Assembly (NCBI RefSeq): GCF_003464085.1
Contig: NZ_QSDR01000008.1
Coordinates: 62,001-126,000 of the forward strand
DNA: 64,000 bases
Source: Clostridium sp. AM58-1XD
Lineage (GTDB): Bacteria > Bacillota > Clostridia > Lachnospirales > Lachnospiraceae
Reading direction: 5' to 3'
The notes beneath the pieces are model-generated. The model was not told the DNA's origin and did no database searches. It saw only the letters and a program-made list of their open reading frames with translations. Made by a program: the position numbers and the translations under genes. Of the stretch, positions 47,428 through 56,249 are shown piece by piece; within the stretch, counting starts at the first letter, position 1; each line of letters opens with the position of its first letter.

Positions 47428-49632
47428 TTATCCTTCCCTTTCCAGTTCCACTTCCAATTTGTACGGTTCACCGATTTTTTCTTTTTTCAGATCCCTTAGG
47501 GCAAAATTGGACTTTCTAAGTGTCAGGTTCGGATTGTAATAAGGATCTCCATTTTCCAGAATATCCGGCCACTTTCTGGCAAAGATGGCGATTTCCCTGT
47601 TGAAACGGGCCACTTTTTCCGGCGTATCCTCGAGTCCCCTGGATTTCGACTCATAGTGATAAAGCAGAGCGTATGGATTATATACGATCAATTGATCCGC
47701 CGACCGTATTTTCATACACAGATCGATGTCGTTAAACGCCACTGCCAGTTCCGGGCTGAATCCTCCCACCTCATCAAACACCGATTTCTTCACCATGATA
47801 CAGGCCGCTGTTACGGCGCTGTAATCCTGAGCACACATGGCCCTGTGGAAATAGCTGTTTTCGCTCTTATGAAGTCCGATAAACGTATGTCCGGCGATTC
47901 CTCCGAAGCCCACGACTACCCCGGCGTGCTGAATCGTATCATCCTGATACAGGAGCCTTGCTCCTACCGCTCCCACGTCATCCCTCTGACAGTATCCCAG
48001 CATCTCCTGGATACAGTCAGGCTCGATCATTTCCGTATCGTTGTTAAGGAAAAGCAGATATTCTCCTTTTGCAAACGTTTCGCCGAAATTGTTGATTGCA
48101 GAATAGTTAAACTCCTTTTCCCACGTAACCACATGGAAATTATCATGTTCTTTCTGCATCTTTTCATAATATTCAAATGTGGCTTTCTCCGTACTGTTGT
48201 TCTCGACGATAATATATTCCAGGTTCTTGTATGTCTCTTTTTCCATCAGAGACTTCACGCATATATCCAGATCGGCATGATGGTCCTTGTTTGGAATAAC
48301 AACTGATACAAGTGGTTCTCCCTTAATCTGAAAACGGGTGTGGTATTTTCCGTAATCGACGCCCTTGACGATGGATTCCGTCTCAATTCCAAGCCTGTCG
48401 AAATGAGCTTTAATCGCTCTCGCTCCTGCTTCAAACGCATACAGCTTGCTCTCCGGGTTGCTGGCCGTGGATTCCTGATGACAGCGCCAGTGATAGAGCA
48501 CCTTCGGTACATGATAAATCTTTTTTGCCTGTTCCGTACACCGGAAAATAAAGTCATAGTCCTGGGCGCCATCGAACTCATGGTTAAACCGGCCTACGTT
48601 CTCCACCAGATCTTTCTTGACTGCAAACAAATGGCAGATATAGTTCGTACTCGTCAGAAGGTCTACGTTAAAGTCCGGCTTAAAATGAGGCTCAAAAAGA
48701 GCTCCGCCGTCCATATCAAGCTTATCTTCATCGGAGTAGATGACTTCATTATCCTGATCTTTGTTGACCGCTTTGGCCAGTTCATACAGCGCGTTGGGGG
48801 TGATTGTATCGTCGTGGTCCGCCAGCACGATATAGTCTCCCTCAGCCATATCCATGGCTGCATTCGTATTTCCCGAAATTCCTCTGTTCTCTCCCAGAAT
48901 CTGGTAGCGGATTCTCTCGTCCTGTTCCGCATATTTTTTCAGAATCTTTTCCGCGCTCCTGCCCTTTGGGCTTCCATCGGCGATACAGACTTCCCATTTT
49001 CCATAAGTCTGAGCGATAATGGAATCCAGCATTTCGCGAAGATAACGCTCCGGAGTCTGGTATACCGGAATGACAATGGAAAATACAGGTTCTACCGAAA
49101 AAACTTCCTTGCGCTGCGCTTCCAGCTCTTCATCAGACGGCTTCGTCAGATCATACCATTCTCCATAGTCATAATCATTGTCAATTCCCTGAAGTTTATG
49201 CCTCGATTTGACAACGAGCGCGCGCAGTCCGTTTTCTTTCCAGAAATCCCAGGCAACGCGTACTGTTTCCATATTCATCAGGTCTTTAATCTTCTCTTTC
49301 CGCTTGTGAGCCACGCTGGAACGCTTTGCAATCAATTCCTCATTATACCGGATTTTCACCCTTCTTCCATCGCATTCTATGACAAGATAATAATCCTCTC
49401 CCCGCTCATAAGGAAATTGAATGTCAAATCCGAAGTCCCTGTCATATGCCTTTCCAAAATAAATCTGGCTCACGTCGTCCCGTCTCGTAGAGACATATTT
49501 GCATTCCAAAGGCCTGCGGTTCTTATCCTCTATAAAAAATTCCAGACGTGATTCAGGCGTCCTGCCTATGGCCCATCCATTCAGGGTTATCATATTTTCC
49601 CTGATTCTCACAATATCTACCTTATACCTCAT
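47428..49632 (-). CDS. Two-domain family 2 glycosyltransferase
   Basis: 734 aa from ATG 49632, which overlaps the upstream gene's stop by 11 bases; a longer frame to 49671 has no site. Residues about 1-105 are a small beta-rich domain with no catalytic signature (RENMITLNGWAIGR...). Residues about 195-400 are a first GT2 domain (VFSIVIPVYQTPERYLREML; LADHDDTITPNALYELAKAV; SDEDKLD). Residues about 440-690 are a second GT2 domain (SVVIPNKDHHADLDICVKSL; LFLNNDTEMIEPDC). Probably two successive transfers in the repeat unit. Confidence 0.9.
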   Translation of the reverse strand: MRYKVDIVRIRENMITLNGWAIGRTPESRLEFFIEDKNRRPLECKYVSTRRDDVSQIYFGKAYDRDFGFDIQFPYERGEDYYLVIECDGRRVKIRYNEELIAKRSSVAHKRKEKIKDLMNMETVRVAWDFWKENGLRALVVKSRHKLQGIDNDYDYGEWYDLTKPSDEELEAQRKEVFSVEPVFSIVIPVYQTPERYLREMLDSIIAQTYGKWEVCIADGSPKGRSAEKILKKYAEQDERIRYQILGENRGISGNTNAAMDMAEGDYIVLADHDDTITPNALYELAKAVNKDQDNEVIYSDEDKLDMDGGALFEPHFKPDFNVDLLTSTNYICHLFAVKKDLVENVGRFNHEFDGAQDYDFIFRCTEQAKKIYHVPKVLYHWRCHQESTASNPESKLYAFEAGARAIKAHFDRLGIETESIVKGVDYGKYHTRFQIKGEPLVSVVIPNKDHHADLDICVKSLMEKETYKNLEYIIVENNSTEKATFEYYEKMQKEHDNFHVVTWEKEFNYSAINNFGETFAKGEYLLFLNNDTEMIEPDCIQEMLGYCQRDDVGAVGARLLYQDDTIQHAGVVVGFGGIAGHTFIGLHKSENSYFHRAMCAQDYSAVTAACIMVKKSVFDEVGGFSPELAVAFNDIDLCMKIRSADQLIVYNPYALLYHYESKSRGLEDTPEKVARFNREIAIFARKWPDILENGDPYYNPNLTLRKSNFALRDLKKEKIGEPYKLEVELEREG

Positions 49633-50599
49633 GACCGTTTTGATTCTCCTCGCTAAGCTTATCCTCGTCAAAATTCAGCCTCTCTTCTTCTACTACAAGA
49701 GGCCGTTTCATCACCCTCGCATTGATGCTCAGGATATATTCTCCTACGAGCCCAATAAAGAATATCTGCACCGACCCGAGGAAGCACATTCCGATCAGCA
49801 TAGGCGCCATACCTGCCGGAAACCTGTCCCAATACAGCAGCTTCATAACGAGATAGACGACTGCTATGACCATGCTGACAGCAGAACAGAGGCTGCCGAA
49901 AATGGTTGCCAGGCGCAGCCCTACTTTTGTATAGGAGGTGACGCTTAACATGGCGGCATCGTACAGACGATAGAAGTTATTGCTTGTTTTTCCCGCCCTG
50001 CGCTTGGGCTGTTCATAAGGAATTTCCTTCCTGCCAAATCCCAGTTCCGCCACAATACCTCTGAGAAACGGGGTCGGATCGTCCAGATCCCTAAGAACCT
50101 GGATAAAACGCCGGTCATACAGGCCAAAGCCCGTAAAGTGCTCAATCTGCTCCACATCGGAAAGTTTTTTTATCGTTCTGTAATAGCAGCTTCTGAGCCA
50201 GTACATCACCTTATTCTCCTGGCTGGACTTCTTAATGCCGATTACAATTTTATAGCCCTTCTCCCATTCCCTTACATACTGTGGAATCATTTCCACCGGG
50301 TCCTGAAAATCCGCAGCCATGAGAACCGTGCAATCTCCTGTCGTCTGGAGCATTCCATAATAAGGGGAATTGAACTGGCCGAAGTTCTTCGCATTGAAAA
50401 TCCCCTTAATCCGCCCGTTCTCTGCGCACAATCTGCGTATGATCTCCCTCGTCCTGTCCTTTGAGTCATTATCTATAAAAAGAAGTTCATATGTGTACTC
50501 CGGAAGCTCTTTCTCAAATGCCTGAATAATCGCCTGGCTCAGCGGCTCCACATTTTCTTCTTCGTTATAACATGGTACTACAATACTTACCGTCTTCAT
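49622..50599 (-). CDS. GtrB/ArnC-type polyprenyl-phosphate glycosyltransferase
   Basis: 325 aa: MKTVSIVVPCYNEEENVEPL, DxD at ADFQDP, and two C-terminal membrane helices (LATIFGSLCSAVSMVIAVVY; GMCFLGSVQIFFIGLVGEYI). This architecture makes polyprenyl-phosphate-linked sugars used for side-branch modification of glycans on the outer face. It is translationally coupled to the two-domain transferase downstream. Confidence 0.92.
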   Translation of the reverse strand: MKTVSIVVPCYNEEENVEPLSQAIIQAFEKELPEYTYELLFIDNDSKDRTREIIRRLCAENGRIKGIFNAKNFGQFNSPYYGMLQTTGDCTVLMAADFQDPVEMIPQYVREWEKGYKIVIGIKKSSQENKVMYWLRSCYYRTIKKLSDVEQIEHFTGFGLYDRRFIQVLRDLDDPTPFLRGIVAELGFGRKEIPYEQPKRRAGKTSNNFYRLYDAAMLSVTSYTKVGLRLATIFGSLCSAVSMVIAVVYLVMKLLYWDRFPAGMAPMLIGMCFLGSVQIFFIGLVGEYILSINARVMKRPLVVEEERLNFDEDKLSEENQNGHEV

Positions 50600-50633
50600 C
50601 TGTTACCTCTTCTGTCATTCTGCCGTTGCATAT

Positions 50634-51696
50634 TTAATCAATCGTGACCATCACTTTGATCAGCCCGTCTTTTTTTTCTTTCATCATATAGAGCGCACGT
50701 TCTACCTCATCAAGCCCCGTCAGGTGATGAGTCACCAGCTTCTGCGGATTAATCCTTCCATATTTAACCATGGAAAGCAGACGTTCTATTCTTGCCCGGC
50801 CGCCCTTTGCCAGCTCTGTGTGTATGGTTTTTCCTGCCATGCCACGTCCTCCGGAGAATTTTGGAAAGCCCAGCGCTCCCGTTCCCCCGTAATAATTCAC
50901 GTTGGAAACCGTTCCGGTCCCGTAGCGCACCATATCGACTGCCTGAGTAAAGACTTCGTCTCCGCCTCCGCAGATAATGACAGAATCCGCCCCGACTCCA
51001 TCCGTCATAGACAGAACCTGCTCCACCACATCTCCGTCCTTATAGCTGATCAGATCGGTAGCGCCGAACTCTTCTGCCAGATCTCTGCATACAGGGCGGC
51101 TGCCTACCGCAATAATTCTGGCAGCTCCCAAATGTCTCGCGCCTTCTACCGCCATCAGACCAATGGGACCAATGCCCATTACAACGACCGTATCTCCTAT
51201 CTTTATATCAGCATACTCTGCCCCTGTAAAGCCTGTTGTCACGACATCGACACACATCAGCGCCTGTTCCAGCGTCACGCCCTGCGGTATCTTCGCCAGT
51301 GTCGTATCCGCATCCGGAATGAGAAATTTTTCCGCAAAAACGCCTGGCTGGCTTCTTCCAAGCTGGTGGCCGGAAAAAGGAGCGGAAGCATGGCGGTCAT
51401 TTCCCTCCTGGATCGCCTTGGCTCTCCAGTCCGGAGTAATCGCAGGTACTGCTACGATCTCTCCCGGCACAAAATCCCGGACCAGTTCCCCTGTCTCCAG
51501 CACTTTAGCCACACATTCATGACCCAGAATCAGATTTGGTTCCTTTCTGGAGCCGCCTCCAAATACCGTATGAACGTCGGAAGAACATGGGGTCACTGCA
51601 ACCGGCTTCAGAATCGCACCATAGGGGACCAGTTTGGGCTCCGGCGCGTCATGCCAGCCGACTACCCCCGGTTCTTTTTAAGACAAATGCCTTCAT
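50634..51696 (-). CDS. Zinc-dependent alcohol dehydrogenase, isopropanol/TBADH type (frameshifted near its start)
   Basis: The frame from about 51596 lacks the N-terminus. ATG 51696, behind AAAGGAG, begins MKAFVLK and runs into the reading frame GVVGWHDAPEPKLVPYG if one surplus base in the AAAAAGAACCGGGGG stretch (about 51665-51680) is removed; corrected length 353 aa. Zinc ligands are Cys in VTPCSSDVHT, His in LILGHECV and Asp in MCVDVVTTGF; the NADP(H) fold has MGIGPIGLMAVEGARHLGAA. It reduces a ketone or oxidises a secondary alcohol. In this operon a sugar-derived substrate is likely. Confidence 0.85.
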
Positions 51697-51728
51697 GATT
51701 TCTTCTCTCCTTTGTCTGCGCTTCTTTT

Positions 51729-52934
51729 TTACAGTCTCTCCAGATGATTGGATTTTAATGTCAGAATTTCCGGTCTGCCGCCATCTTTCTTAACAAATTT
51801 TTCTCTGATAATACCGGCAATCTCATCCGTATAGCCTGGCGCCACAATCAGAATGGCATCCACAGGCTCTTCCTTCCAGTGATCCGGCGGTACAATTTTA
51901 ATATGGGAAGCAGGCGCAAACCGTCCCTGTTTAAAAGGGGCCGAATCGATAATGTAAGCCACCTTTTCTCCCAGTTTTGTCGTCGCCGCCAGCGTAAATC
52001 CCTGGTGGCTGGCTCCCCAGATGGCTGCCGTTCGTCCATCCCCGTGCAGGCTGTCAATCAGACCGTTGACTTCTTCGCTTATCACTTCCCGGCTCTTTTT
52101 CAGCCCGGCTGCATTAAGGCGCGTGACTTTATGGCCGCCGGTGATGTATGGCCTCCCCCCCGGATTTTCCTGCCTCTTCTCAGGAGCCTTCCCTACAATC
52201 ATGGAGATTGTATCACGGTTGACCATCTCTTCCTCCAGCACCTCAAATCCGTTATTCTCCATGAGATTTCTCAATGATTCAAATGTATAATAAGCGATAT
52301 GGTCGCGGATCAGTTCATAATAACCGTCATACTGCAGAATATATTCCAGGCTTGGAACAGTGACGAGTCCCATTCCGCCTTCTGACAGACTGTTGTAAAT
52401 GGCCTGAAGCATCGTATTTGGGCACGGCTGATGTTCCAGAAAGTTAAAAGACAAAAAGCAGTCAAAAGCGGCTCCTTCAATCGTCCCATTTCCGTATTCC
52501 GTAAAGCCTTCCGTTACGTTCAGCCCCTGCTCCCGTGCGATCTGCACCAGTTCCTTTTTATGTTCAATCCCATAAGCCTTCACCGGGAATTCCGTCAGCA
52601 CAGAAAGGAACTCTCCTCTTCCACAGCCAACTTCAATAAAACGCTTTCCCTCCAGATGGTATGTCTCAATCAGATGGCGGTACTGCTCGCGGCGCAGGTT
52701 CACCATCGTAGTAGAAAATCCTCCCGCCCTGATCACGTCGCGGTAATAATCTACCGGCTCGCAATCAAACTGTACCAGCCCGCACTCTGAACACTGACAG
52801 AGTTCCAGGCTAATTCCCTCGTCCGCCTTTACCTCTGCTTCATCCGGTATATTCTGTGCAGAGGAAGGCATGGAATCCAGCCGCATAAGCGGCTCGTCAA
52901 ATAATGCTCCGCCGCAGGCAATACATTTTCTCAT
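51729..52934 (-). CDS. Three-domain C-methyltransferase (NDP-sugar type)
   Basis: 401 aa. N-terminal zinc-binding part (KCIACGG, CQCSECGLVQFD), central SAM domain (RFIEVGCGRGEFLSVL; FLSFNFLEHQPCPN), and C-terminal domain (AAIWGASHQGFTLAATTKLG; AYIIDSAPFKQGRFAPASH). This order (Methyltransf_13, SAM core, Methyltransf_14) is that of sugar C-3 methyltransferases such as TcaB9, which methylate a keto-deoxysugar. ATG overlaps the epimerase stop by 4 bases. Confidence 0.88.
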   Translation of the reverse strand: MRKCIACGGALFDEPLMRLDSMPSSAQNIPDEAEVKADEGISLELCQCSECGLVQFDCEPVDYYRDVIRAGGFSTTMVNLRREQYRHLIETYHLEGKRFIEVGCGRGEFLSVLTEFPVKAYGIEHKKELVQIAREQGLNVTEGFTEYGNGTIEGAAFDCFLSFNFLEHQPCPNTMLQAIYNSLSEGGMGLVTVPSLEYILQYDGYYELIRDHIAYYTFESLRNLMENNGFEVLEEEMVNRDTISMIVGKAPEKRQENPGGRPYITGGHKVTRLNAAGLKKSREVISEEVNGLIDSLHGDGRTAAIWGASHQGFTLAATTKLGEKVAYIIDSAPFKQGRFAPASHIKIVPPDHWKEEPVDAILIVAPGYTDEIAGIIREKFVKKDGGRPEILTLKSNHLERL

Positions 52935-53842
52935 ATCATGCTTCTCCTTATTTTTTCAATTCCGTCGCAGAACGCAGTTCGCGGCTTCCATCCCGTTACG
53001 CTCTTTATTTTGCTGATATCAGGCATAAGAGAAGCTGGTCCTTCTGCGTTCGGCGCACGTTTTCCATAGGAAAAACTGCCTTTTTTTTCGCATACATCAT
53101 GCATTTCTTCCACAAATTCCCGCAGGACTCGCGTATCATCTCCTGCTATATTATAGATTCCCCCCGTCTCCCCTCTGTTGAACAGAAGGGCAGCAACAGC
53201 TTCCGCCATATCATCGATGTACAGAAAATTCCACTTCTGCGTACATTCTCCCAGCTCCATATGACCGTTTTCCAAAAAAGTGCGCATACATGTACTGACC
53301 AAAGACCACGGATGATCGCCCGGACCGTAAACGCTGAAAATCCGGCAGTGGACGTACTCCATCTCCCGGCAGTTTTTTGCCGCTTTCCGGCCAAATTCAA
53401 GTTTTGCTTTTCCATATTCGGACACGGGACGGCATTCTGACTTTTCGGTCATCGCATCCCTGTGAATTCCGTATTCTGCCTGGGAACCGCTGAATATAAA
53501 CCGGCGGCAGGAAAGCCTCTCTGCCGCCTCAATGGCCTTTAAGGAATTCTCAATATTCTTTTTCTGTATGGAGGGGTCGCTGCGCCCGGCGCTGCCGACC
53601 CCCTCCCACGCCATATGGAGGAACACTTTTTCCGGAAGCGCTTTCAGCTCTGTCCTGTCAGACAGCCTGTCCATATCATCCATTCCGCATGTAATCACAT
53701 GAACTCTTTCATCTTCAGGCAGTTTTCCCCTGTTGGCCGACTCGGGCCTTACGACAGCCCATATATTGTGATTCTCTGCAAGAAGCTTTCGGATTACCGC
53801 CAGACCGATAAAGCTAGTTCCTCCTGTTATAATAACGTCCAT
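52931..53842 (-). CDS. NAD-dependent epimerase/dehydratase or reductase (extended SDR)
   Basis: 303 aa. NAD(P) motif ITGGTSFIGLAVIRKLL (GxxxxxG), catalytic Y-x3-K in VSEYGKAKLEFGRK with Ser in FIFSGSQAEYG, and YIDDMAEAVAALLF further on. Acts on a nucleotide-sugar, probably reducing or epimerising the keto group left by the neighbouring enzymes. Starts 3 bases after the TPP enzyme. Confidence 0.9.
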   Translation of the reverse strand: MDVIITGGTSFIGLAVIRKLLAENHNIWAVVRPESANRGKLPEDERVHVITCGMDDMDRLSDRTELKALPEKVFLHMAWEGVGSAGRSDPSIQKKNIENSLKAIEAAERLSCRRFIFSGSQAEYGIHRDAMTEKSECRPVSEYGKAKLEFGRKAAKNCREMEYVHCRIFSVYGPGDHPWSLVSTCMRTFLENGHMELGECTQKWNFLYIDDMAEAVAALLFNRGETGGIYNIAGDDTRVLREFVEEMHDVCEKKGSFSYGKRAPNAEGPASLMPDISKIKSVTGWKPRTAFCDGIEKIRRSMI

Positions 53843-53845
53843 ATT

Positions 53846-55768
53846 TTAATCCTTAATTCTCGGAATAATCATCATTGCGTCCATTTCTTCGTCCGGAAGG
53901 AACGGAGAGAGATCTTCCAGCGGAGGGGAAACGAGTGTCCCGTCCGGAAGGCGCTTTGCGGAAGATTTCGGTTCGAATACCTGGTCTGTTGTAACGAATA
54001 CTTCACAGATCACAGGTCCTTCCGTAGCCAGAGCCTGTTCTACTCCGCCTTCCAGCTCCGTATTGTCATGAATCGCCACATATGGATACCCATATGCAAA
54101 AGACAGTTTCTCCAGGTCAGGGAAGCTTAAATCATGGCTGTCTACTCCAATTCCTACGAGCGGCTCGCCGAAGAAGTTCTTCTGAGTCTGGCGGATCGAA
54201 TGATATCCTCCGTTGTTGATTACAAAAATCTTAATCGGCAACTGATGGTGGATGATCGTCTGAAGCTCCTGAATATTCATCTGCATGCTTCCGTCTCCCG
54301 TAACCAGGATCATTTCTTTCCTGTCGTTTGCGACACATGCTCCAATCGCTGCCGGCAGGTCATATCCCATGGAAGCGATCGCTGAATTGGAGATGAAACG
54401 CTGCCCCTTCTTCAGTATATACGCATGGCCGCCTACAACACAGGCGGAACCATTTCCTACAACCGTCACCTCTCCCTCCGGAAGGCGGCGGCTCAGTTCT
54501 TTAATAAACGCGTATACATTCGTGGCTTTTTCTTTTCCGCCTTCATAATGCTTAGGCAGGACAACCGGATATTTCGCCTTCCACATCTGGCATGTCTCCT
54601 GCCACGTCATTCCCGGCAGACCCTCGCCGCCGTCAAATACCGGAAGCTTTTCTTCCTCACCCAGCACTTCGTCCATCACTTCCAGCAGGTCCTTTGCATC
54701 TGCGTGGACATGCATATCTGCACGGACGCTCGGTTTATGGAGCTCTTCCATATCAATATCATTGTAAATAACGTACGCGGCTCTCGCCCACGTCTTATAA
54801 TTATATCCCACCTGACGGATGCTCAGACGGCTTCCTACCGAAAGCACCAGATCGCTGTTCTGTACCGCGAAATTTCCCGGACGGTCACCAAATCCCCCCG
54901 GACGCCCTACGTACAGCGGGTGATCATCCCACAGGCAGTCTTCCGAATTCCATCCTGTTACAACAGGAATCCCCAGTTTCTCCACAACACGCAGAAACGC
55001 CTCGTGGGCGCCTCCAAGGCGTACCCCGTTTCCTACATTAAATACAGGCCGTCTGCTTTTCTTTATTTTATCGATAATCGCTCTGGCCGTCTCCTTAGTC
55101 ACTCTGGGCGGAAGTTTTTCTCTCAGCTCGCCCTTTCCAGCCGTATCCTCTGGAATCTCAGCCTCCGACGGGGCTGCCCATCCTGTTCCTCCGGCTTCAT
55201 AGTCTTCTTTATCAAAACCAATCAGATCATCTGTTTCAATATATGCCCCCTGAATATCCAGCGGAATATCCAGCCATGTTGGCCCTCTTCTGCCGGCGTA
55301 AGAAAGATACAGCGCCTTTTCTACACAGAAGCGGATTCTTCTGGCGTCAATCACCATCTCGCTGTACTTCGTCATACATGCAATTGATTTTACAATATCA
55401 AATTCCTGATCCCCCATCGCACGGATGCCCACGCCTGACCATCTGGCCGTCGTATCATAGCGCACCTGGCCGGATACGATGAACATGGGAATGGAGTCCA
55501 GCCATCCCCCTACCACTCCGGTAATCGCATTCGTTCCGCCCGGCCCTGTCGTAACGCAGAGTGCTGCAATTTTATTATGAATCCTCGCATAGCTTTCCGC
55601 CGCTATGGCGCTGGCCTGCTCGTGATGGTTATACAGACATGTAAGGCCTTCCTGATGTCCCAGCGCATCATTTAAATGCATAGCGCCTCCGCCGGTAACC
55701 GTAAACACCTGTGAAATTCCTTCTTCTACTAATTTCTGCGCAATATAGTTGGAAACTTTCATCCTCAT
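53846..55768 (-). CDS. ThDP-dependent acetolactate-synthase-like enzyme of glycan operon
   Basis: 640 aa from ATG 55768 (MRMKVSNYIAQKLVEEGISQ), 12 bases after AAGGAG; an ATG further upstream has no site. Catalytic Glu in YNHHEQASAIAAESYARI; ThDP-Mg motif GDGSMQMN...VINNGGYHS; FAD/nucleotide-type middle domain (GNGVRLGGAHEAFLRVV). The C-terminal extension (SAKRLPDGTLVSPPLEDLSP) is the one seen on such enzymes in polysaccharide clusters rather than on biosynthetic IlvB. By analogy to YerE it may add a two-carbon unit from pyruvate to a keto sugar. First gene of the operon. Confidence 0.87.
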   Translation of the reverse strand: MRMKVSNYIAQKLVEEGISQVFTVTGGGAMHLNDALGHQEGLTCLYNHHEQASAIAAESYARIHNKIAALCVTTGPGGTNAITGVVGGWLDSIPMFIVSGQVRYDTTARWSGVGIRAMGDQEFDIVKSIACMTKYSEMVIDARRIRFCVEKALYLSYAGRRGPTWLDIPLDIQGAYIETDDLIGFDKEDYEAGGTGWAAPSEAEIPEDTAGKGELREKLPPRVTKETARAIIDKIKKSRRPVFNVGNGVRLGGAHEAFLRVVEKLGIPVVTGWNSEDCLWDDHPLYVGRPGGFGDRPGNFAVQNSDLVLSVGSRLSIRQVGYNYKTWARAAYVIYNDIDMEELHKPSVRADMHVHADAKDLLEVMDEVLGEEEKLPVFDGGEGLPGMTWQETCQMWKAKYPVVLPKHYEGGKEKATNVYAFIKELSRRLPEGEVTVVGNGSACVVGGHAYILKKGQRFISNSAIASMGYDLPAAIGACVANDRKEMILVTGDGSMQMNIQELQTIIHHQLPIKIFVINNGGYHSIRQTQKNFFGEPLVGIGVDSHDLSFPDLEKLSFAYGYPYVAIHDNTELEGGVEQALATEGPVICEVFVTTDQVFEPKSSAKRLPDGTLVSPPLEDLSPFLPDEEMDAMMIIPRIKD

Positions 55769-56249
55769 AGCTGCTGATTTCTCCTTTTTGCCCATTATTG
55801 GTAATAGCATATCATATTTTTCCCGAAAATCCTACAGAAAAATTCCTTACATTTATCGGCCATTTTCCTCAGGTTTTATCACTTTCCCCAAATTTACTAT
55901 GAAAGTCCCGGCAAGCGGCTATATGGACTGCGTGCTTGCACGTACGGACAGATCGAAATTTGCCGGACAAAACGGTATGAGCAAGCAGGGCGGCAACCCG
56001 GATTGCGAATACCGGCGGCGGTGGCTCAGAGCAGCCGACTTTCATAATTTGTGATATCTGCGTCAGCAGACATATCCGTTCCTTCCCCGGACCCCTGCCT
56101 GTTTCCTATTTTCCTCTGCCGCCACATCCTCCCAAATCTGCCATGAAACTGCACTGGATTTCTTTTTTCAGCCACGTTATAATCAGGATCGTAATGCAAC
56201 GATGGATTTTCGGCCAGAACATCAAACACCAAAAAAGGAGAGAACAATT
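55769..56249. other. Divergent intergenic region with a GC-rich island
   Basis: 481 bases with no supported gene. ATGAAAGTC at 55899 and GACTTTCAT at about 56037 form inverted arms around a GC-rich stretch. TATAAT at about 56174 with a weak -35 could drive the downstream cell-wall protein gene. Confidence 0.35.

Noticed and set aside
48340..49551. 403-codon plus-strand frame
   Set aside because: Lies wholly inside the two-domain glycosyltransferase on the other strand; composition is that of a shadow frame.
55749..56054. 101-codon plus-strand frame upstream of the cell-wall protein
   Set aside because: Begins antisense to the ThDP enzyme start, lacks a ribosome site and shows no recognisable protein pattern.
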